A stretch of DNA of 64,000 nucleotides from Cryobacterium sp. Y11 (GCF_002929535.1 NZ_PJJO01000053.1:1-64000); one strand, 5' to 3'; positions 28,697 to 36,838 are shown, numbered from the stretch's first letter. The notes: generated by a model not told the origin, from the letters alone. Made by a program: numbers and translations.

Positions 28697-29062
28697 TTGG
28701 CGACGGTCCCAACGATCGTTCAGCCGGTCCATCAAACCCTGGTTGGACTTGGCCTGCGTAGGGCGATGCCCCGGTGACGACGGTCCGGAGACGGAACCCA
28801 TGGCTTTTCCGGGTGACACGGCGATGAGAACGCCGCCAAACATCACGATGAAGCCGAGAATGCCGAGCCAGAGTTGCGCCAGGGCAACGCCCAAAATGAG
28901 GGCGACAATGCCCGCGACGGCGAGCAGTACGCCAATCGCGATAGAGCGATAGTTCGGGCGAAGTCGCGACACTCCAGCGCTGGCGACGAAGTCGGCATCG
29001 TTGTGATAGAGGCTGCGCTCCATCTCTTCAAGGAGTCGCTGCTCTTGTTCCGAAAGCGGCAT
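28685..29062 (-). CDS. DUF3040 domain membrane protein
   Basis: 125-aa actinobacterial protein of unknown function. It starts MPLSEQEQRLLEEMERSLY, the typical DUF3040 opening, then two adjacent hydrophobic segments (about 45-62 and 66-85, forming a hairpin) and a Lys/Gln/Arg-rich cytosolic end. I chose ATG 29062 because GGAGGG lies 8 nt upstream; the longer frame to 29221 is not supported. TAGAAT at 29100-29105 on the minus strand is a plausible -10. A DUF3040 gene beside mraZ is common in actinobacteria. Confidence 0.9.
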   Translation of the reverse strand: MPLSEQEQRLLEEMERSLYHNDADFVASAGVSRLRPNYRSIAIGVLLAVAGIVALILGVALAQLWLGILGFIVMFGGVLIAVSPGKAMGSVSGPSSPGHRPTQAKSNQGLMDRLNDRWDRRQDGQ

Positions 29063-29173
29063 CTCATTCCCTCCAGTTACGGGATCGAGCGGGTGGATTA
29101 TTCTAGTTAAACTGCAAAAATCGTTCGAAACTACACGGTTCGAATGACCTAATTCTAACCCCGCCATGATGAC

Positions 29174-29179
29174 TAGGCT
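29174..29179 (+). promoter_or_regulatory. Putative -10 box of polyprenyl synthase gene (TAGGCT)
   Basis: TAGGCT followed by exactly 6 nt and the GTG at 29186; leaderless transcript expected. Confidence 0.55.
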
Positions 29180-29185
29180 ATACGG

Positions 29186-30352
29186 GTGACTGAAAGCAAA
29201 CGTCTGGTCGACCTGGTTCAATCTCGCATCGACGAGTTCCTCTTGTCCCGCGATCCAATTCTGACCCTGATCAGCTCCGATCTCACTCCCCTGATCGACT
29301 TCTCACGGCAGTTTCTCAGCGGTGGAAAACGCTTCAGAGCACAGTTCTGTTACTGGGGTGCTCAGTGCGTACTGGCCGCGGATTCAGGCGCTGACCCGGG
29401 CGATAACCAGCGGATCGAAGCCGCAGACGCCGGCGGCGCATCCGCTACCCGGTCACTTGCTGCCGCCAGCCTTTCTACGATCGTGGCGACGGCCGGCGCG
29501 CTGGAGATTTTTCACGCCGCTGCGCTCGTGCACGACGATATCATCGACAATTCCGACACCCGTCGCGGCGCCCCAAGCGCGCACAGACTGTTCGAAAGTT
29601 TGCATGACAGGGAGGGGTGGGCCGGCAGGCCCGAGTCGTTCGGGCGGGCGTCGGCGATCTTGCTGGGCGACCTGCTGTTGGGGTGGAGCGATGAGCTGTT
29701 GGACGAGGGCCTCGACGCACTCACCGACCGCGCCTCTGCACGGCGCGCCCGACTCGAGTTCAACCACATGCGCACCGAGGTCACGGCCGGTCAATACCTC
29801 GACATTCTCGAAGAACGTGCCTGGCTCGCTCATCCCGAATCCGAGCTGCTCGACCGGGCGCTGCGCGTCATCGTCTATAAATCAGCCAAGTACAGCGTTC
29901 AGGCGCCTCTCATGATCGGAGCTGCACTAGCGGGGGCCTCGGCGGCCCAACTGGAGTCGCTGCGAGCCTTTGGCCTGCCGCTCGGCATGGCCTACCAACT
30001 TCGCGACGACCTACTGGGTGTGTTCGGCGACGCCGCCGTGACCGGCAAACCCAGCGGCGACGACCTGACAGAGGGTAAGCGCACGGTGTTGATCGCACTG
30101 GCCCGCGAACGCCTGGACGACGCATCTCGACGATCCCTAGACGCGCAACTCGGCGACCCGACACTCGACGCGGCCCAGATTCGCACCCTGCAAGACCTCA
30201 TCACGGGCAGCGGCGCGGTCGAGCGGGTCGAGGCCCTGATCATCGCGCAGGTTACCGCGGCGTTGGGCGCACTCGACGCTGCGCCGATCAGCACGGCCGC
30301 GCAGAAGAAACTGCGGGCACTGACCACTCAGGTGACGCGCCGAGCGTACTAG
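29186..30352 (+). CDS. Polyprenyl diphosphate synthase (GrcC/IdsA-type)
   Basis: Trans-prenyltransferase elongating allylic diphosphates with IPP. 388 aa. First aspartate motif DDIIDN preceded by AALVH, second DDLLGVFGD; GGKRFRAQFCYWG is the IPP-binding region. The positional counterpart in M. tuberculosis is Rv2173 (idsA2). A second synthase, crtE, lies at 52018, so this one may supply GGPP or a longer chain for quinones or membrane carriers; chain length cannot be fixed by eye. Probably leaderless. Confidence 0.9.
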   Translation: MTESKRLVDLVQSRIDEFLLSRDPILTLISSDLTPLIDFSRQFLSGGKRFRAQFCYWGAQCVLAADSGADPGDNQRIEAADAGGASATRSLAAASLSTIVATAGALEIFHAAALVHDDIIDNSDTRRGAPSAHRLFESLHDREGWAGRPESFGRASAILLGDLLLGWSDELLDEGLDALTDRASARRARLEFNHMRTEVTAGQYLDILEERAWLAHPESELLDRALRVIVYKSAKYSVQAPLMIGAALAGASAAQLESLRAFGLPLGMAYQLRDDLLGVFGDAAVTGKPSGDDLTEGKRTVLIALARERLDDASRRSLDAQLGDPTLDAAQIRTLQDLITGSGAVERVEALIIAQVTAALGALDAAPISTAAQKKLRALTTQVTRRAY

Positions 30353-30414
30353 CCGCAACGCCGTTCCGCGGCGACCGAGCGCTAAGGCGAGCTTCAGCGA
30401 GTCACGTGAAGCGG

Positions 30415-30756
30415 TTAAGCGAGCGCCTGGGCGACGCGCCGCACTTCGGCCTTGCGACCGGCGCGGAGCGCTTCAATGGGCGCGACTCCGAGGCTGTCGT
30501 CGACCTCGAGCAGCCAGGTCATCGCCTGCATGTCGGTGAACCCGTCATCGGCCAGCACAAACAGCGTGCCGCGCAGTTCGGCAACGGGTGCGCCGTCACG
30601 CAGAAACAGGGAAGGCACCGATACGACGTTGTCCCGCCGAATGGCCAGCAGGTACTTATCGTCGATCAAGTGCCGCACGCGGCTCTGGCTCATTCCGAGC
30701 AGGTTAACAAGGGCAGGAATAGTAAGCCACTCGGGCTCAGAAGACACATCACTCAC
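30415..30756 (-). CDS. Rv2175c-like DNA-binding protein
   Basis: 113-aa protein with an N-terminal helix-turn-helix (WLTIPALVNLLGMSQSRVRHL) and a C-terminal helical domain (FTDMQAMTWLLEVDDSLG). This matches the Rv2175c family, whose mycobacterial member is a DNA-binding substrate of the kinase PknL. As in Mycobacterium it lies between the polyprenyl synthase and a Ser/Thr kinase gene. GTG start with AAGG-type ribosome site. Regulation by the downstream kinase is inference. Confidence 0.85.
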   Translation of the reverse strand: MSDVSSEPEWLTIPALVNLLGMSQSRVRHLIDDKYLLAIRRDNVVSVPSLFLRDGAPVAELRGTLFVLADDGFTDMQAMTWLLEVDDSLGVAPIEALRAGRKAEVRRVAQALA

Positions 30757-30957
30757 CCTTTAACCTTCCCATGATTTGGTGCCGCCACATAACATCCGGC
30801 CCGTTTTTATCATGATCAGTGCCAATTCGTCGTGCGGGCTCAATTGACTCCCCCTCATATTTGTGGAAACCTCAGGGTGGGGGATTGCTGCACAGAAGAC
30901 GTTGCTGCGAACTTGATGCACCCATCGAGCGTGATGCACACAATGAAATGGAGCACC

Positions 30958-32283
30958 ATGTTGACCAAGGTGAGAATAAAAAAAACAACGGATGCCGCTG
31001 CGCCCGTCGCTTCCGCCGCTGTGCAACCGGCCGTCACCGATTTTGTCGGTGCTGAGCTGCCCGGTGCTGCTGTCGCCACGAAACGTCGGATGAAGAAGCT
31101 CGGTGACGCCAAGGCTCGCCCTGCCCTGCTCACGGTGCCGATTGTGCTGGTCAGTACGCTCGCCATCAGCCTCAACCTGGCCGTGCCAGCCCACGCGCAG
31201 GCCCTCGTGAAGAAGCCGCTCAAAGCCAAGCTTGCCGAGTCTGCCCCGATTCTCGCCTCCGTTGCTTCGTCAGTCGCCGCGAACGTGCAGGTGGCGCCGG
31301 CTGAATACTCCGTCGTGGACGGCGACACGGTCAGCGGCATCGCGGCACGCTTCGGCCTGTCGACGCCGGCCGTGCTCGCGCAAAACGGTCTCGATTCCCG
31401 CTCCCTGATCTTTCCGGGTCAGGTTTTGACCCTGGTCCCGGCAGCCGTCGTAGTGGCGGCGCCGACAGCATCCGCCTCGTCGTATACCGTGCAGAGTGGC
31501 GACACCATCAGCGGCATCGCCGCCGCGCACGGGCTCACGACCACCGACGTTCTCGGTGCCAACGGGTTGAATGGAAGCAGCGTCATCTACCCCGGCCAGG
31601 TCGTGCTGCTCGGCGCGGCACCAGTGCTGCAATCAGCCGCGTATGTGGTGCCACTACCCACAGCGGCCGTTGCCGTCACCCACACGATTACCGCCGGTGA
31701 GACTATTACAGCGGTCGCCGACGCCGCTGGCGTGACCGTGCAGGCCCTACTCGACGCCAACGGCCTCGGCTGGTCCAGCATCATTTACCCGGGACAGGTA
31801 CTGACGCTGCCCGTTGTCTCTGTTTCCACTCCGACGGCAACCCCCCTCACGCGGGCAACTGCCGGGGTTGTCACGCCAATGACCGAGGAAATGCGTCAGA
31901 ACGCGCGCACCATCGTGGCCACCGGGCGCGGATCGGGCGTGACCACTGCCGGTCTGGTCATCGCGCTGGCGGCAGCAGCCCAGGAGTCGGGGCTGCGCAA
32001 TGTTGACTACGGCGACCGGGATTCGCTCGGCCTGTTTCAGCAGCGTCCGAGCGCCGGCTGGGGCACACCGGAGCAGGTGATGGATCCGGTGCGGGCTAGC
32101 CTGGCTTTCTTTGGCGGGGCGGCTAATCCAAACCCCGGCATCACCCGTGGCCTGCTCGACATTATCGGGTGGGAGTCGATGACGCTCACCCAGGCGGCTC
32201 AAGCCGTGCAGATTTCGGCCTACCCGGACTATTACGCAAAGTGGGAAACGTCAGCGCAAGCCTGGCTCGTTGACATTGGGTGA
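30958..32283 (+). CDS. Secreted LysM-repeat protein with lysozyme-like C-terminal region
   Basis: About 441 aa, exported cell-wall protein. A basic N-terminus precedes one hydrophobic segment (LLTVPIVLVSTLAISLNLAV) ending in AHAQA, a plausible signal-peptide cleavage site. Three LysM peptidoglycan-binding repeats follow, each beginning YSVVDGDTVSGIAARFGL, YTVQSGDTISGIAAAHGL or HTITAGETITAVADAAGV and ending in IYPGQV-like text. The C-terminal ~130 residues (ALAAAAQESGLRNVDYGDRD, SLGLFQQRPSAGWGT) resemble the transglycosylase-like folds of actinobacterial wall proteins. Start is uncertain: ATG 30958 has GGAG 4 nt upstream; ATGs at 30916 and 30943 are alternatives. Confidence 0.85.
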   Translation: MLTKVRIKKTTDAAAPVASAAVQPAVTDFVGAELPGAAVATKRRMKKLGDAKARPALLTVPIVLVSTLAISLNLAVPAHAQALVKKPLKAKLAESAPILASVASSVAANVQVAPAEYSVVDGDTVSGIAARFGLSTPAVLAQNGLDSRSLIFPGQVLTLVPAAVVVAAPTASASSYTVQSGDTISGIAAAHGLTTTDVLGANGLNGSSVIYPGQVVLLGAAPVLQSAAYVVPLPTAAVAVTHTITAGETITAVADAAGVTVQALLDANGLGWSSIIYPGQVLTLPVVSVSTPTATPLTRATAGVVTPMTEEMRQNARTIVATGRGSGVTTAGLVIALAAAAQESGLRNVDYGDRDSLGLFQQRPSAGWGTPEQVMDPVRASLAFFGGAANPNPGITRGLLDIIGWESMTLTQAAQAVQISAYPDYYAKWETSAQAWLVDIG

Positions 32284-32359
32284 ACCCTATGGGTCCGGCG
32301 ACCGCGCGCAGACCGAGCCACCCCTGCGCGCCGCGCGCGGGTGCCGTCACCGTATTACC

Positions 32360-32365
32360 TAGAAT
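32360..32365 (+). promoter_or_regulatory. Putative -10 box of the PASTA kinase gene (TAGAAT)
   Basis: TAGAAT followed by exactly 6 nt and the GTG at 32372. AAGGAG abuts the GTG too closely to act as a normal Shine-Dalgarno, so leaderless initiation is favoured. Confidence 0.55.
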
Positions 32366-32371
32366 CAAGGA

Positions 32372-34354
32372 GTGAGCGTTCCCTCGACCGACCCGATGAT
32401 TGGCCGTCTTATTGACGGTCGGTATGAAGTGCGCTCGCGCATCGCCCGCGGGGGCATGGCAACGGTCTATCTCGCCACCGATCTGCGCCTGGAACGCCGG
32501 GTCGCGATCAAGATCATGCACGGGCACCTCGCCGACGACAGCTCGTTCAAGATCCGCTTCATTCAGGAAGCCAGGTCAGCCGCCCGGCTCGCGCACCCCA
32601 ACGTCGTGAACGTGTTCGACCAGGGCCAGGACGCCGACATGGCCTACCTGGTCATGGAATACCTGCCAGGAATCACCCTGCGGGATCTGCTCAAGGACTA
32701 CGGCCGGCTGACCGCCGAGCAAACCCTGGATATTCTCGAGGCGGTGCTCAGTGGGCTCGCTGCCGCGCACAAGGCCGGCATCGTGCACCGCGACGTCAAG
32801 CCGGAGAACGTGCTTTTGGCCGACGATGGCCGCATCAAGATCAGCGACTTCGGTCTGGCGCGTGCGGTCAATAATAATACGGCGACCGGGCAGGCCCTGC
32901 TCGGCACCATCGCCTATCTCTCCCCCGAACTCGTCACCCGCGGCATCGCCGATGCCCGCAGCGACATCTACGCCCTCGGCATTATGACCTTCGAGATGCT
33001 CACCGGCGAGCAGCCGTACGTCGGCGAGGCGCCGATGCAGATCGCCTACCAGCACGCCAATGACACCGTTCCGATGCCAAGCAGCAAGGAGCCTTCCGTT
33101 CCACGTGAGCTCGACGAGCTGGTGCTCTGGGCTACCGCGCGCGACCCCGAAGAGCGTCCGCGTGACGCCAAGGTCATGCTCGACCAGCTGCACGACGTGA
33201 GCGCACTCGTGCGTGGCGGCACCCAGGAACTGGCTCTGCAGTCGACCATGCTGCTGCCAGCGAGTCTGCGTACCGGCGCGAACGCCCTGACGGATGCCCT
33301 GACGGATGCCGAAACCCAGGTTCTCGGCGCTAAGCTCGCTCCCACCAAACCTCCCGCCGCTACGATGCTGGGTCTTCACCCGGTCGGTACCGGACCGGTC
33401 GGCCCGCCAGACAGCGGCGCTCTGCTCAGCAACACGGCCGACAAGCGTAAACGCCGTGGATTCTGGCTGTTCACCCTTGTCATCCTCATCGCTGCAGCTC
33501 TCAGCGGCACCGGTTGGTACTTCGGCTCCGGCCCTGGCTCCGACGTTCAAGTCCCCGACTTCGCAGCGGCATCCTTCGACACCGCATCAGCCCACTTAAC
33601 CGAACTCGGCCTGAAACCCGAGCTGGGAGAGGCCTTCAGCGCCACCATCGCCGCCGGGCTTGTCATCGGCACCGATCCGGATGCCGGCAGCCGCGTGCCC
33701 AAGGACAGCCCGGTCACCGTCATCGTCTCCCAGGGTTTGCAACCCATCACGCTGCCCGAACTGGCGGGATTGACGCAGGAGGCGGCATCCGCTGCTGTCA
33801 TCGGACTGAAGGCGGTGGTCGGCAGTGTCGACCCGGTCTTCAATGGGGATGTTGCCGAAGGCGCTGTTATCTCAGCGAGCAAGGAAACCGACGGTGCCGA
33901 TCTATCGGCCGGTGGCGAGTACTTCGAGAGCCTGACCGTCAACCTCGTCGTGTCGCTCGGGGCCATTCCGAACGTTGATGGCAAGACCTTCGCCGAAGCG
34001 ACCGACATTCTGGTCGGCAAGAACCTGCTCGTCGTCTCCGGTGAGGAAACCTACAACGACACGGTGAAGGAGGGCGAGGTCATCACCGCGCAGGTGCCGG
34101 AGGGCACCATTCGCGCCGGTGCGACGCTCACGCTCGTCATCTCTCGCGGTCCCGTGCCGGTCATCGTTCCCAACATCGTTGGATTCTCCTGGAGCGACGG
34201 CAAGGATACCTTGACCGAGCTCGGCTTCAGGCTCACGTACAACCCGGGCGCAGATCTCGTGCCGTCAGCACTGCTCAAGGTAGCCGCTACCGACCCCGTT
34301 GCCGGAACCTCGCTGCCCAAGGGCAGCACGATCGCCCTCACGCCCCAGTTCTAG
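32372..34354 (+). CDS. PASTA-domain Ser/Thr protein kinase (PknB/PknL type)
   Basis: Membrane receptor kinase sensing cell-wall fragments. 660 aa. Kinase domain (residues ~12-275): glycine loop IARGGMATVYL, catalytic lysine AIKIM, HRDVKPENVLL and DFGLA. A juxtamembrane linker leads to one helix (FWLFTLVILIAAALSGTGWYF, about 367-387). Four PASTA repeats follow, starting near VQVPDFAAASF, ITLPELAGLT, IPNVDGKTF and VIVPNIVGFS. Position next to the Rv2175c-like gene matches pknL, although mycobacterial PknL lacks PASTA repeats, so the architecture is PknB-like. It is also adjacent to the LysM gene, which fits a wall-sensing role. Confidence 0.93.
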   Translation: MSVPSTDPMIGRLIDGRYEVRSRIARGGMATVYLATDLRLERRVAIKIMHGHLADDSSFKIRFIQEARSAARLAHPNVVNVFDQGQDADMAYLVMEYLPGITLRDLLKDYGRLTAEQTLDILEAVLSGLAAAHKAGIVHRDVKPENVLLADDGRIKISDFGLARAVNNNTATGQALLGTIAYLSPELVTRGIADARSDIYALGIMTFEMLTGEQPYVGEAPMQIAYQHANDTVPMPSSKEPSVPRELDELVLWATARDPEERPRDAKVMLDQLHDVSALVRGGTQELALQSTMLLPASLRTGANALTDALTDAETQVLGAKLAPTKPPAATMLGLHPVGTGPVGPPDSGALLSNTADKRKRRGFWLFTLVILIAAALSGTGWYFGSGPGSDVQVPDFAAASFDTASAHLTELGLKPELGEAFSATIAAGLVIGTDPDAGSRVPKDSPVTVIVSQGLQPITLPELAGLTQEAASAAVIGLKAVVGSVDPVFNGDVAEGAVISASKETDGADLSAGGEYFESLTVNLVVSLGAIPNVDGKTFAEATDILVGKNLLVVSGEETYNDTVKEGEVITAQVPEGTIRAGATLTLVISRGPVPVIVPNIVGFSWSDGKDTLTELGFRLTYNPGADLVPSALLKVAATDPVAGTSLPKGSTIALTPQF

Positions 34355-34370
34355 TCCGCGCCGGGCACAG

Positions 34371-34415
34371 CCGGGCCCACCTTGCGGCTGCGGGCCCATG
34401 GTCGATCATGGGCCC
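34371..34415. repeat. Boundary element copy 1: CCGGGCCCACCTTG plus GGGCCC hairpin
   Basis: CCGGGCCCACCTTG (34371-34384) then a perfect 9-bp hairpin GGGCCCATG-N6-CATGGGCCC (34392-34415). A second copy in the same orientation starts at 35291. Placed just after the kinase stop codon, it may also terminate transcription, but it lacks a T tract. Confidence 0.75.
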
Positions 34416-34754
34416 ACTGACCGGGCCTGGGCCGGCCGCGTTTATCTATTGCGATCTCGGCCAGCTCGATCAGCGCATACCGGGGTCCGCAGACACGTGC
34501 ACGCTGGTTGTCGCCTAGCCCCACGGCGAAATACGAGAAACATATGGCCCGGGCCGGAGAGCGAACTCCTTGGCGGGGACGCGGGGAGGGTCGCTGGCTG
34601 CGGCATCCGCTCACCAAGCAGTGGGTTTCGGGCGCCGAATCGTGAGTTTCAGCACGTTTGCCACTACGTTGAGATGTTCAAAACTCACGGCTCACCGATG
34701 TGGTGAGTACGAATGGTGATGTTTTCGAGGCTGCGTCGCACTCTGCATTCTCGA

Positions 34755-34844
34755 TCAACGGATGCCAGCAGCCGCAGATTCGGTCGGCTTGATCGTCGGC
34801 TGGGCCCAGTGTGAAAAGCGGCCGAATGCTACGGTGGCCGACAT
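34755..34844 (-). CDS. Possible 29-aa small protein
   Basis: Short frame MSATVAFGRFSHWAQPTIKP followed by TESAAAGIR, with a G-rich site (GGGGGG, 4 nt) before the ATG. It is the only stretch of this interval that reads like protein rather than repeat translation. No family recognised and no membrane segment. It may be spurious. Confidence 0.25.
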   Translation of the reverse strand: MSATVAFGRFSHWAQPTIKPTESAAAGIR

Positions 34845-34895
34845 CAGTCCCCCCGCGATTCCGCGGTCGTCGTCAGGGGTGCGGGTGCCCCCCTT

Positions 34896-34936
34896 GGCAG
34901 CCGTCTCACGCCCCCTCGGCAGCCGTCTCACGCCCC
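34896..34936. repeat. 22-bp-period direct repeat, two copies
   Basis: GGCAGCCGTCTCACGCCCC occurs at 34896-34914 and again at 34918-34936, immediately before the long hairpin. Confidence 0.85.
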
Positions 34937-34937
34937 G

Positions 34938-34993
34938 CGGGAGCTGCGCCGCTGCGCGGGACGCCCAACTCCCGCGCAGCGGCGCAAGTCCCG
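34938..34993. repeat. Long perfect hairpin (17-bp stem plus outer 5 bp)
   Basis: TGCGCCGCTGCGCGGGA (34945-34961), 8-nt loop, exact complement at 34970-34986. Beyond a 2-nt mismatch the stem continues for 5 bp (CGGGA/TCCCG). There is no T tract; its right arm is also the first unit of the 62-bp array. Confidence 0.85.
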
Positions 34994-35220
34994 CGCGGCC
35001 AGTTTCGCGGTACTTCCGGCCTGTCGATAGGTCCCGCGTACTGGCGCAGCTCCCGCGTAATGCACCCGGCCGACACCGCCCGGGCGTCACAGCTCCCGCG
35101 CACCGGCGCAGCCCCCGCGCAGCACAATTCGACTGAGCGGACGCCCGATATCGCAGCTCCCGCACACCGGCGCAGCTCCCGCGCACCGGCGTAGCACGGC
35201 CCGAACGAGCGGATGCCTGC
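34970..35220. repeat. Degenerate ~62-bp higher-order tandem array, four units
   Basis: Each unit begins with two 19-bp subrepeats of consensus TCCCGCGCACCGGCGCAGC and continues with ~24-26 variable bases. Subrepeat pairs start at 34970/34989, 35032/35051, 35094/35113 and 35158/35177, so unit spacing is 62, 62 and 64 bp. Units 3 and 4 also share a gAGCGGAYGCCyG tail. Subrepeats are too short and divergent for CRISPR. Confidence 0.8.
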
Positions 35221-35290
35221 GGTATCCGCTCCCCTCACCCCCTCTTGGACAGGACGGGGCGGAAAAGAACCCACAACAACACGCCGCACA

Positions 35291-35359
35291 CCGGGCCCAC
35301 CTTGTAGCCCGGGGCCCAGTCAATAAACTGGGCCCCCGGACGGGGCCCGGGCCCCGTCC
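35291..35359 (-). terminator. Boundary element copy 2 with two strong hairpins, probable aroG terminator
   Basis: CCGGGCCCACCTTG (35291-35304), hairpin GGGGCCCAGT-N6-ACTGGGCCCC (35311-35336) and a perfect 22-bp palindrome (35338-35359) lie just downstream of the aroG stop on the minus strand. Two very stable stems after a stop codon suggest termination although no T tract follows. The first 14 bases duplicate those at 34371. Confidence 0.6.
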
Positions 35360-35368
35360 AGAGGAGCA

Positions 35369-36739
35369 CTAGCGGACGGCCAGCTCCTCGGCTACCAGGA
35401 AGGCGAGTTCGAGGGACTGCATGTGGTTGAGGCGCGGGTCGCAGAGCGACTCGTAGCGGGTCGCCAGGGCGGCCTCGTCGATGTGCTCCGAACCACCGAG
35501 GCACTCGGTGACGTCGTCGCCGGTGAGCTCAACGTGGATTCCACCGGGATGTGTTCCCACGGCGCGGTGTGCCTCGAAGAAACCCTTGACCTCGTCAACG
35601 ACATCGTCGAACCGACGGGTCTTGTAGCCGGTCGGCGTGGTGACGCCGTTGCCGTGCATCGGGTCGGTGACCCAGAGCGGTGTCGCGTCGCTCGTCTTGA
35701 TCGCCTCGAGCAGCGGCGGGAGGGCATCGCGCACCTTACCGGCGCCCATGCGGGTGATGAAGGTCAGGCGGCCCGGTTCGCGGTTCGGGTCGAGCTTGTC
35801 GACCAGGCGCAGCATGTCGTCGGCCGAGGTGGTCGGGCCGAGCTTGACACCGATTGGGTTGCGTACCCTCGACAGGAAATCGACGTGCGCGCCGTCGAGA
35901 TCGCGCGTGCGCTCACCGATCCAGATGAAATGGGCCGAGGTGTTGTACGGCGTGCCGGTGCGGGAGTCGATGCGCGTCATCGGACGCTCGTAGTCCATCA
36001 GCAGGCCTTCGTGGCTGGTGTAGAACTCGGTGCGGCGCATGGCCTCGAAGTCTGCGCCGCAGGCGATCATGAACTTGATCGCCCGATCGATATCCTTGGC
36101 CAGGCCTTCGTAACGCTGGTTAGCCGGGTTCTTAGCGAAGCCCTGGTTCCAGCTGTGCACCTGCCGCAGGTCGGCAAAGCCACCCTGGGTGAAGGCGCGA
36201 ATGAGATTGAGAGTCGATGCTGCGGTGTGGTACGCCTTAACCAGCCGATCGGGGTCCGCTTCACGTGACTCGGCCGTGAACGGGTATCCGTTAACGATGT
36301 CACCGCGGTACGCGGGCAAGGTCACGTCGCCGCGGGTTTCGAAGTCGCTCGAGCGCGGCTTAGCGAACTGGCCAGCCATGCGCCCCATCTTGATCACGGG
36401 CATCGACGCACCGTAGGTGAGCACGACGGCCATCTGCAGCACGGTCTTGACCCGGTTGCGAATCTGGTCGGCGGTGGCGCCGCTGAACGTTTCGGCGCAG
36501 TCGCCACCCTGCAGCAGAAAGCCTTGCCCGCCGGCGGCCTGGGCGAGTCGGTCGCGCAAAATGTCCACCTCGCCGGCGAAAACCAGCGGCGGTTGCGTCG
36601 CTAATTCAGCGGATGCCGCAGCCACCTTGGCGGCGTCTGGCCAGGTCGGCTGCTGCTTGATCGGCAAGGTGCGCCAGTGGTCCAGACCCGTGATGACAGA
36701 CGCTTCTGCGGCAACAATGGGCTCAGTGCGGTCTACCAC
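35369..36739 (-). CDS. aroG: 3-deoxy-7-phosphoheptulonate synthase, class II
   Basis: First committed enzyme of aromatic amino-acid synthesis, condensing PEP and erythrose-4-phosphate. 456 aa, plant/actinobacterial class II type. Motifs: GFLLQGGDCAETF near residue 75, GRMAGQFAKPRS, VGVKLGPTT-like region (PIGVKLGPTTSAD), FITRMGAGKVRD, WVTDPMHGNG and GGIHVELTGDDVTECLGG. Position matches M. tuberculosis Rv2178c. GTG start with AGGAA upstream. Allosteric behaviour cannot be read. Confidence 0.95.
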   Translation of the reverse strand: MVDRTEPIVAAEASVITGLDHWRTLPIKQQPTWPDAAKVAAASAELATQPPLVFAGEVDILRDRLAQAAGGQGFLLQGGDCAETFSGATADQIRNRVKTVLQMAVVLTYGASMPVIKMGRMAGQFAKPRSSDFETRGDVTLPAYRGDIVNGYPFTAESREADPDRLVKAYHTAASTLNLIRAFTQGGFADLRQVHSWNQGFAKNPANQRYEGLAKDIDRAIKFMIACGADFEAMRRTEFYTSHEGLLMDYERPMTRIDSRTGTPYNTSAHFIWIGERTRDLDGAHVDFLSRVRNPIGVKLGPTTSADDMLRLVDKLDPNREPGRLTFITRMGAGKVRDALPPLLEAIKTSDATPLWVTDPMHGNGVTTPTGYKTRRFDDVVDEVKGFFEAHRAVGTHPGGIHVELTGDDVTECLGGSEHIDEAALATRYESLCDPRLNHMQSLELAFLVAEELAVR

Positions 36740-36838
36740 GGGATAATTCCTGTTTTCTCTGCTGGACCGGACAACGCACGCCGGCCCGAAATGGATGAGG
36801 TGCTGCCGCGTTCACGCGTAAACAGCACTTCTGGCAGC

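Larger units (their letters stand above)
34355..35368. other. 1-kb structured noncoding interval between convergent pknL-like and aroG genes
   Basis: No convincing protein gene except perhaps a 29-codon frame. It contains a duplicated CCGGGCCCACCTTG plus hairpin element at both ends (34371 and 35291), a fragment like a TCTCGG...GCTCGA intergenic repeat (34455), a 9-bp inverted repeat (34641-34689), a 22-bp direct repeat (34896-34936), a long hairpin (34938-34993) and a four-unit ~62-bp array (34970-35220). Several frames are open only because of GC content and repeats. Confidence 0.8.

Noticed and set aside
30780..30957. Riboswitch (c-di-AMP or similar) before the LysM gene
   Set aside because: The region is G-rich with a TTGACT but I could not find a consensus core or a matching -10; composition alone is not enough.
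34970..35220. CRISPR array
   Set aside because: Repeats are 19 bp, divergent, paired, with no uniform unique spacers, and no cas gene is nearby.
34755..35289. Open frames of 120-145 aa across the repeat array
   Set aside because: Their Arg/Ala/Gly/Cys repeats are direct translations of the DNA repeats in several frames; no ribosome site supports them.
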